A DNA stretch of 64,000 nt from Crocodylus rhombifer (lineage: Eukaryota > Chordata > Crocodylia > Crocodylidae), in assembly GCA_038503035.1 (NCBI GenBank), contig JAVSML010024003.1, positions 1 through 64,000 on the forward strand, read 5' to 3'. Below are positions 55,867 through 64,000 of the stretch, piece after piece. Position 1 is the first letter of the stretch, and each line of letters starts with the position of its first letter. A program made the position numbers and the translations under genes. Below the pieces are notes generated by a model. That model was not told the origin of the DNA. It saw nothing but the letters and a program-made list of their open reading frames with translations, and ran no database searches.

Positions 55867-56930
55867 CTTAATGTTTGTGCTATACCTCTTAGCATATGCA
55901 TTCCTCTTAAATCTTTCAAGGCACTCTGGTTTTTAAGTTCTTTTCAGGCCCGTAGGAATGGGTGGCTAGAGAAGAAATCCAGCACAGGGTGCCATTTTAC
56001 GGAAGGTATTTCCTGATCATCTATTAACAGTTGGTTTCTTTTGTGCTTCTTATCACGGCACTGATTGATTTATTTATACAACCTGTGCTCAGGTGGAGGG
56101 CTGGGCTCCGGCTCGAGGATTTCGGAGGCTGGGCTGATTTTTCTCGGCCTGTTTGTAACGGCACTCCTGCGTGTCCCAGCCGCACCTCCGAAGCGCCGGT
56201 GGCTCGTTTCTGAGTTTGTACTGTTGGGACTTGCAACCCGGGGGTGAATTTTGTGCTCTTTGGAAACGGGAGGGGGATGAAAGCGCGACTTCGATTTTGG
56301 GTAAAGAACTGCCCTGAAATATTTATCCAGTGGCGTTTAGTTACAAAGCAGCGAAGCGGCCGTGGACAATCTGGAGGGGCCGTGCTGTACCCTTACGGTC
56401 GGCTGTGCAGAAGGGAAGAGAGAACGTCACATAGGATACCTGGTCGTCTGCGCGGAAACGTGTTAAATCTGTCTCTTTCCCTTCCTCTTGCTTTGGGCCT
56501 GCCACATCCGTTCAGGACAGGGATGACCCCCAGGAGCTAGGTGGTTTCCTAACACAAGTGTATCCCAGCGTGGTTTTCCAGGGAGAGCAGGAGTTACTGG
56601 GTAGCTCTTACGGCCACCCTGAGATCCTCGAGTAGTAGATCGCAGCATCTTCACGCACGTTCATGATTTTCTTTCCACAGCTTGAGCTTGTTGGCACTTT
56701 TGGTTCTGATTTCTGAATGTTTCTTTAAGTTACTCATATGTTTCTTGCTCTGTTTTTTTGCTCTGTTGAAAAGAATTTAACCTTGCTGTATGCGGGTGTT
56801 TTCTTTGAGCATTGTGATTTGCGTATGCTGCGCAGGTTAAGCTTCCGCAGCCGTCAGCTTAATCCTCCTCTGTTATGAAATACTTTTCCCCACTAAAAAC
56901 GTCTGTTTTTACCACCTGTTTGTCCATCCA

Positions 56931-57545
56931 TCCCTAAATAAAATAAATAAAAAATAAATAAAATAAATGAATAAAACAAAGCACACAAATAAATACATAA
57001 ATAAATTTAAACGCGTAATAAAATAGATGAATAAATTAATAAAATAAAGCTCACAAATAAATAAATAAATATATTTAAACCATAAAATAAATGAATAAAA
57101 TGTGTACTAAAATAAATACATAAATGAATAAAATAAAACGCATAAATAAATTTAAACACATAATGAAATAAATGAATAAATAAAATAAATGTAAACGCAT
57201 AATACATAAAAACAAATAAAATACATGCAGTGAACACAATAAAACACAGTAACAAAGTAATAAAATAAAAAATACAATGCATAATAAATGCATAGATAAA
57301 ACAAAATTAATGAAGCAACATGCATAATATATAGATAAAATCAAATCAGTACAACAAAATGCATAATAATTAAAAAGATAAAATTAAAATAAAGGCATAA
57401 TAAATATAGATGAATGAAAATCAGTAAATTAAAATGAAAATAAAACTAATAAAAATCAATTAAATAAAAAAATAAAATCAATAAAAATAAATAACATGAA
57501 TAACACAGAAAATAAAATTGCATAACAATGAAATAAATAAAAATG
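56931..57545. repeat. 610-bp A-rich AAATA/AAATAAATG array
   Basis: Almost only A and T with scattered C on the + strand and very few G. AAATAAA units dominate and a TTTAAAC landmark recurs at about 57,006, 57,074 and 57,151, suggesting a higher-order unit of about 68-77 bp. The - strand open frames across it are low-complexity artefacts. Confidence 0.9.
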
Positions 57546-58924
57546 GGACTTGAAGAACCTGGTGCACTCGGTCTCACCTGTCGTCTCGGATCGCTCTTGT
57601 GCTTTGCAGGTTGTGCCTCCGCCTCAGTTTGTTAGAGAGGCTTTTCTAGATCTGCTCAAGAGACTTTAATGTTTTTTAGTTTCCTTCTCAGTCAGAAGAA
57701 GGACACATGGAGAGACTGTTGATGGATTTAAATGATCCTTTGACTACGGGTCAAAAATTTATTTCATACTTCTTGGGCAGAAATCATTTGCCCTGCGGTG
57801 CTTTGTAAAGCCTTTCCTGTCTAGATCAATAACTAGTTCACGTGCCCTCCTGGCTGGTGTCCATCTCCAATACGCCGTGCAGATCTATGGTAGTGCAGAA
57901 ATGGGACATTGATTGTGTCCCAGTAACTCTTGAAGCCGGTGAGACCTGAACTAGGGTATAGCCTGCACTTGTGTTGGTACCTCCGTTGCGTGAGTCCCAC
58001 ACAACCGCTGGCGTTAGTGTAGCGGGGGTGGAAGAAGCCTGGAGCTACCTCTTGCTCAGTGGTTTCTCCTGGAAGAGATTCAGGGTTTATTTCCATCGTG
58101 AGCTTTTTTGGAATAGCTATTTTTGGTCGGCTTCCTGCACACATGGTCTTATTCTAGAGTCCTTATCTAGAAATAAGGATCAGCGCATTCACACAGGAGT
58201 AATTTAGCTTCACTCTGCAATATTGTTCGGGAGTAAGAGCACCAACTCCTGGAAGCTAATGAGGAATAGCTAGTGTTTAATTTCACATCCTACCTTTTAA
58301 TGCAGTTAACTTCCTGCTCTAGGCTTCTCCTTAAATTACACTGGCAGGAGAGTGTACAGGGAAATTTATACTGCTGTCATTGTTTCCTAGGTAAATCCAG
58401 AACCTCAGCCTCCGAGATGATTAATTCTGTCATTCATCAGCCCCAAATCCTTATGCATGCTTCAGAAAGTATTAAATGGAAAATTTTGATCGATTTATAA
58501 AGTGAGCTAGTGACAAATCTGACAGCTAACCAAGAGTCTGGAAAGGAGCTTGAGGGTTAATTTTGTGTTGTTCTGTCCTTTTAAGTGTTGATTTCTTATT
58601 TCAAGACTTGGTCTATGTGGCTAGTGCCGTGAACTGGAACACGTGTGCACTGCAACTGCTGGACAAGGGAAATTGGTTTTTTGTTTTTTTTGTTTTTTGA
58701 TGGAGACATCCAAAAGCTTGTCGTCTTGATAGGTATGAGCAAAATCTGGTTTGTTTAAAGTGGAATTGTACGCAGCTAGAATCCACTGTGTGTATTTGGC
58801 TTATAAATTGAATAAGCCATTCGACACTCCCAGCACGCTGTGCGAATCCCCTGCAGCGTACCTACTAGAAATGGCCCATGTACAAGGCCCTTTACTTTCC
58901 GTGATGTGCTGTGCACTAAGCCCT
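57546..58924. other. Presumed intronic sequence, no recognised element
   Basis: No exon or repeat was recognised; T-rich run near 58,677-58,698. Confidence 0.4.
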
Positions 58925-59120
58925 AGGTGCTATCTAGCGCTTTTCATGAGATCTCAAAGTGTTCTACTGAAGAGGCTGGAATCATTATTCCCATTTTACA
59001 GTCGACACAACTGAGGTGTAGAGGGAGGACATTACTTGCCCAAGGCTGCCTAGCAGGCCAGACCAGAGACCGAGCTTGGTTCTTGCAAACTCCAGTTCAG
59101 TGCTCCTTCCAGCATGTGCT
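58925..59120 (-). repeat. MIR-type SINE (near full length)
   Basis: 'TAGCGCTTTTCATGAGATCT', 'TCATTATTCCCATTTTACAG', 'ACTTGCCCAAGGCTGCCTAG' and a 'GTTCAGTGCTCCTTCCAGCA' end give the reverse MIR structure over almost 200 bp. Confidence 0.75.
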
Positions 59121-59683
59121 GTTAAGTAGTTTCTCTTAAGCTGGTGTTGGTTGTATGGCGAAAACCAGGATCTAAAATCCATTGACCAACGAGTGGGAAT
59201 GCAAACACCTTTCGGTTCAGAGCTGATTTGATCACCTTTGTGTTATCGTGCCACCCACAGGTAGCTGCTGTGCTGCTGAAAGGCGATGTGTGTCGTTTGC
59301 ATAGGAAGTCAGTGATCGGACTGATCTGTTGTGGAAGTGCTGGCTTAACATTTGGTGCAACTTGCATTATTTTCAGGTTTCTAAAGCCTGGTTCCTCTGG
59401 CTGTTGGACTGGTGCGTGTTTGTGTGTAGCACTCGGGTGCCTCTCGGGTTTACGGTAGCAAGCGCAGCCAGATGTGCTCTTGGCATCTAAGACCCTGCTG
59501 TTAAGAACTCCATCCCATCCCCAAAACTCAAACGTTAGGTGCAGATGTGCCTGTTTAAGTGCTCTGAGTTCCCTTAGGTCGGAAAGTTTTTAACTATCAG
59601 GTTCTGGTGACTGGATTTGTATTATTGTCAGTGTAGGCTTGGAGGAGGGGAGCACTGCATCGGCAGCCAACCTCCACCTAGAG

Positions 59684-59870
59684 CAGGGGCGGGCAATTAT
59701 TTTGGGCAGAGGGCCGCTTACTCAGTTTTAGCAAGCCATTGAAGGCTGCATGACAGGCAGCCCAGGGCAGATTAATATTAATTTTCTAAACTTTTTAGGG
59801 GCTCCATGGGCTGGATTGAATGGCCTGGCGGGCTGCATCTGGCCCCCGGGCTGCATTTTGCCCACCCCTG
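59684..59870. mobile_element. hAT-type MITE with target-site duplication
   Basis: 187 bp. The left end is CAGGGGCGGGCAA; the right end, reverse-complemented, is CAGGGGTGGGCAAAATGCAG. The flanks are ACCTAGAG and ACCTATAG, 7 of 8 identical, the expected 8-bp hAT duplication. It has no ORF and relies on a transposase elsewhere. Confidence 0.8.
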
Positions 59871-59921
59871 ACCTATAGCTTCCCTACCATGTTGTGTCTC
59901 CGCTGACAGCTCTTCCCTCTG

Positions 59922-60509
59922 TTGTTAGATTATGCGAAACTATCCCAGTGTCCTCGTATGTGGCTAGGCATACCAGGGGGCAAAACTGCGTGGTTTGAGA
60001 GATGTAATCCTGAAGATAAAATGCCAGTGTGGAGCAGTACCGTCAATGCTGCCTGCGGAGGATCCTTTGAATCCAGGGGGAGGACGGACACGGCAACATT
60101 TAGCATCCTTTTGCAAGCAAACCCCTCGAGCATCAGGACCTCAACTTTGCTGGACCAGCCACCTCATCTGGGTGTCTGGCTCCAGACTCCTGCAGCAAGC
60201 TTTGTTCTCCCAGCTCAGTTGAAGCATGCACTCAGGAGGAAGGCAGAGGAGGCGTTACAAGGATGTTCTCGAGGCCAGCTTGAAAAAATGCACCATCAAC
60301 AGCAACTCATGGGCGATTATCGCCCAAGACCGCCCCAAAGAGAGGAAGAGTTTGTTGCAAGGATCTCAGTACTTCGAAACTTTGCAATGACCACGAGAGA
60401 TGGAAAAATGGGAGCGGTGGAAAGTCTTGCAGACCGAACCAAGAACCCAGAGCCACCCACCCCGCGTGGAAACGTGCCTGAGCTGCAGCAGAGGCTGATC
60501 CCGGGTTAG
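59922..60509 (+). other. Unassigned 195-codon open frame
   Basis: The frame opens MLDYAKLSQCPRM and is mostly polar with Arg/Lys/Gln-rich stretches (KMHHQQQLMGDYRPRPPQRE). I recognise no domain, and the start is not in a strong context. It could be a decayed transposon ORF; text just after the stop (CATCAGCCATCTTCACCCC, then GGAAGACCATCATCCTCGAC) resembles the 3' end of a LINE. It could also be chance. Confidence 0.2.
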
Positions 60510-61124
60510 CCTCATCAGCCATCTTCACCCCTACAGATGAGACGAGCATGGAAGACCATCATCCTCGACTGCAAGGAATTGCCCAGGGTGCTGATTTCCA
60601 GTGGTTTGTCCATTGGCTTCTAGCAAACTGCCTCCCTTTCCACGCATTAGGCTTGCCTCTGTGCACCAATGCCAGACGTTGTCTCCGGGGAGTATTCGAT
60701 GCTGCCGAGCTACTCGCCTTTGTAGGGCAGAATTTTAATGTTGTTTTCTCTGTGTTTAATCTTACAGCTGGCAGATTAATTGAGTTATTACAGCCCCTTC
60801 CCGTGAGGGCTGTGCATGGTGCGCCGTGGGCAGCATATCTGAGCATGATGCAAGTTATCTCAGCCTTGCAAAAACCTCCTCGCCCGCCTTCCTGTCACGT
60901 GCAACCAATTGGCAAGGGAGCGAGATGTCATTCGTTTAGTCACCGCTTGCATAGGAGCGGATGGGCGAGCGGATCTAATGCTTCGGCTGGCAGTTTTTTC
61001 TTGTCGCGCTCTTTTTTTTTTTTTTGCAAGGCTGAATTATCTGCTGTTGGGGGCTAATGCAGCGAGGAGGGCTAGTTGAACGTCTTAACCCCAAGCTGTA
61101 GGATGAGACCTTGGAAGCTGCCTC

Positions 61125-61335
61125 GGACCTTCTACGCCACGTCGAGCGAGTCACTTGGTCTCCGTGCCTCAGTTCCCCTGCTAGCTGCAACCCTTTCCTC
61201 TCCCCATTGTCTTGCAAATGTATTTAGTTCTTCCAGGAAGGGGCAGTCTCTTACTTGTGTTTGTCCAGTACTTCATGTAGTGGATGTTGTATGGCACCTC
61301 TGGCCACTATCAGAATATAAATACCTTTTAAAATC
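61125..61335 (+). repeat. MIR-type SINE
   Basis: CGAGTCACTTGGTCTCCGTG and CCTCAGTTCCCC are followed by the 3' part 'GGGGCAGTCTCTTACTTGTG', 'GTCCAGTACTTCATGTAG' and 'ATCAGAATATAAATACC'. Confidence 0.65.
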
Positions 61336-62094
61336 AGCGTGGTGTGTATTGTAGTGTAAAGCCTGTGATTGAGCTAGCAACGCTTAGTTAACATGTCTGT
61401 CGGCACCGCATCAATTGCAAGTGAATCCCTCTGTGGGTGGACCCGGTCGTTATTTGAGAGAGCAGGCTTCTTTGGTAGTATTAACATTTATTAAAAGGTG
61501 CTGTTCAGCTTAATGATGTTGCTGTGATTGTGTCTTTCATTAGCTACCGCGATCCATATCAAAGCAAAGCCCTACTTGCCAGGATATTACCTGTTTTCAC
61601 GGCTTCCTATCATGGCAGGTTGCTAGTGCATCACTACAAGCTTTTATGTGAGCTTCAGTGTTGTAAAAAATTGATACTATACCATGGGGGCAAAGAGGCA
61701 AAATTTGCAGCTATCAGAATGCCTTTGGTTAGTCAAGGCTGGAGGCAGTTGTGAGCCCTCCGACGGTCCGGACCCAGTTAAATGAATGGGCAATGCGAGG
61801 CAGAGCGGACTCGCTGACCATTGGAAACTAACCTGGGTCAGGAGGAACAATTTAAACTGCTTGTGCTATGGTCTAAACTCCCAATGTCAGCTCGAGGGGA
61901 AAAATAACTGAGCATCGGTTGCAGAAGGAAGACTCGGGATTACAGCAGAGCATGTTAAGATGCATAAGGAATAAAGTGGAGAACCGTGAAAATGGTGCAG
62001 AGCTATTATAAATCAGTTATGCCCTCCTATGCATGACACGACCATCTCCAAATGGTTCTTGCATAATAAGAGGGGTTCAGAAAGGGCTGATGGG

Positions 62095-62175
62095 AGCAAG
62101 ACGCCTGCATAAACTGATTAGAAGAGACTGACTCCCGATGATTTGCTAAGGTCCCTTCTGACCCAAGCATCTCTG
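62095..62175 (+). repeat. CR1-group 3' end fragment
   Basis: 'TGACTCCCGATGATTTGCTA' followed by 'AGGTCCCTTCTGACCCAAGC' resembles a degenerate CR1-type terminal box. Confidence 0.4.
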
Positions 62176-64000
62176 GAAGACTGAAGCAACTTTATCTTGG
62201 AGAAACCCATTAAGAGGGGATGTAATACAATAATTTCCTAGACAAGGAGGACGTGCTCCATTTACCCGGATTCATAACGCAATAACAAGGGCAGCCAATA
62301 ACATTGCAAGGTGGTGCATTTAAAACTGATTTAAAAAAAACAAACCTTTTCCATTCAACATACAATTTAACCTCATAGCTACAGGGTGTCATTGAATAGT
62401 TGGTTTCTAAAAGTGATGCAACACTTCTGGAGAGCAAGATTGTCCAAAAAACCCCGAACAAACCCAGCAAGACAAACCATGTCTTAAGGACTGTATATGC
62501 AGTGGCTAAGGCAACCTCTGACTTTTAGAGGAGGAGGCATTTTCCCTTTGGGGCACTTTTTATGTCTTTTCACAGAGCTCGAATAATTTTGGTAGGAAAC
62601 CTGCGTCTTTTGACTTGTGGAACAGGCTGAAAGACCCGGGCACCAAAGATGCGAGGTGTGCCCACTACTGCAGGACTGCCACAGGAAAGGTGATGAAAGC
62701 TATGCTATATATCCTCTCGCCGTTCATGGCTGGCCGTGGGCCCTTGACCATCAGCCTGCGGTAGCAGCCCTTGTGCGCTCCCAAACTTTGAGCCCTGCTG
62801 TTGCAGTTCAGTGATAGTCCTTGTCTGGCTTAGTGAGACCCAGGTTTGATTCCCAGATGTGCATGTAAATACAGCTGTCGGGGTATCAAACATCTGGACT
62901 TGGTCTGACCTCAGTGGTCTGTAGGGGGGAAGGTCTGGGCAGCCTCCACCTCTCCATGCTCCTGCCCAGGCAAACGTGTTGAAGGTCCTGGCGACCTCTC
63001 ATGCATACGCCATGATCCAGTCGGCACAACTGTTGCCTACTAGATTATTTTAGGACTGTCTTTCTGCAGAAGTCCTTCTGAAGTAGTGGATGCTATTGGA
63101 GACGGGGAGCTCAACTAGCCGGACCGCTAATCCAGCCCACTAAGGCATTTCCTGGGTTTCTAAATTGAGGCATCCTATTCCCACTCACATAGTTGCATGG
63201 GAGATGCAGGAACTTCGGCATCCTGACCCAGCTGTAGCAGTAGACCTCTGTGCCCTTCCCTACCACGTTGTCTTTTGCAGAATAAGAAGACGATTTTTGC
63301 CTCTCTGCTTTAGTGTTGTGCTAGGGAGAAGCCTCTCCTCTTCAGGCTAATATGACTTCCAGCCGTGCTCGTCTGCGGCAGATGTCCTTGGAGTGCAGGC
63401 GCTTGGCAATCGGTGGGGCGAGCGCTTGAAGAATTAGTATTCCAATCACAGATGTGCCCTTTGTAGTAAACAGATCTCAGGGAGCAGAGCCAATGCAGAA
63501 GCGTCCTTGAAAGGGAAGAGAAAGCAACATCCCTTGGGGAGTGGTGGCGGGAGGGCGGCTGTTTGTCTGACGATGCCCGAGTCGGGAGGGGGCCGTCTCC
63601 ATTCCTCTCCTGCCTTCGGAGACTGTAGGTATGGAGGCTTGATCTACAGATGTTCTCTACCGTGCCGGCTGAGCTGTGGGGGGATGACGACCCATCCGGT
63701 TTGCGGGGGAAGGAGGGTGTAAACCAGCCGGGCTGTCCCTGGTGGGAAGCTTCGTGTGCAGTTCATTCGAGCTCTTGTTTTCTGTCCTTCCAGGTAGTGT
63801 CCTCTCCGCCGAGCCAAGCGAGAGCGCGCTTTTGTACCGGTGCTAGCGGGCAGCCTCGGCTGGGATTGCTGCAGAGATGGCGATCTGGAGCCAGGGGACT
63901 GACTAACAAAGTGTTTAGCGTGCTCTGCCCTGTTTAGGCCTTGGTGTATTCTGCTTGCTGGGTAGGAGGTGCTGTTTCCTATCCTGATGCTGTGCTCTCG
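62176..64000. other. Presumed intronic sequence to the window end
   Basis: No exon of a recognised gene. A possible repeat remnant lies at about 62,860-62,940 (GTATCAAACATCTGGACTTG, then GTCTGACCTCAGTGGTCTG). GC rises again beyond 63.5 kb without a clear island. Confidence 0.4.

Noticed and set aside
57007..57344. - strand frames of about 90 codons in the A-rich array
   Set aside because: They are translations of the AAATA array (Phe/Ile/Leu/Tyr low complexity), not genes.

Overview
The window is vertebrate nuclear DNA, most likely from a crocodilian (probably Alligator). It carries one complete spliced gene with GT-AG introns, CpG-island promoters, and a repeat load dominated by CR1 LINEs, MIR-type SINEs, Penelope-like (PLE) fragments and hAT-type MITEs. 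The 3' end of the CR1 copy at 52.64-53.51 kb, with its repeated TTTCATAGA units, has the look of crocodilian CR1s. The species call is inference; no search was run.

Region 1 (1-14.36 kb, GC-rich): SESN2 (sestrin 2) on the + strand. All ten coding exons were resolved with consistent splice sites and phases (465 aa), plus a promoter CpG island and a long 3'UTR with two candidate poly(A) signals. The leucine pocket, the GATOR2-contact DD pair and the peroxidase-like Cys/Tyr/His are all conserved. The introns hold a near-perfect Maf/NRF2-type site, CARE-like sites, a G-quadruplex motif and a CR1 fragment.

Region 2 (14.36-33.5 kb): no credible gene. It is gene-poor sequence with CR1 and MIR fossils, PLE tails and two MITE-like elements.

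Region 3 (33.5-35.0 kb): a second CpG island, with a perfect CRE, a ZNF143/THAP11-type element and a strong splice donor, so probably the non-coding first exon of a + strand gene. In mammals the order is SESN2-MED18-PHACTR4, so PHACTR4 (or MED18) is the natural candidate, but no coding exon of either was found. Upstream of the island lies a 43-bp-period minisatellite of decayed CREs. Downstream lies a four-copy 121-140 bp tandem repeat.

Region 4 (35-64 kb, AT-richer): probably the large first intron of that gene. It contains about ten PLE 3'-tail copies (several as head-to-head inverted pairs), a PLE GIY-YIG endonuclease remnant whose tail is split by a young CR1, MIR and hAT fossils, a 610-bp A-rich array and a small isolated CpG cluster that may be an alternative promoter. 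No tRNA, rRNA, CRISPR or recognisable endogenous-retrovirus gene was seen.
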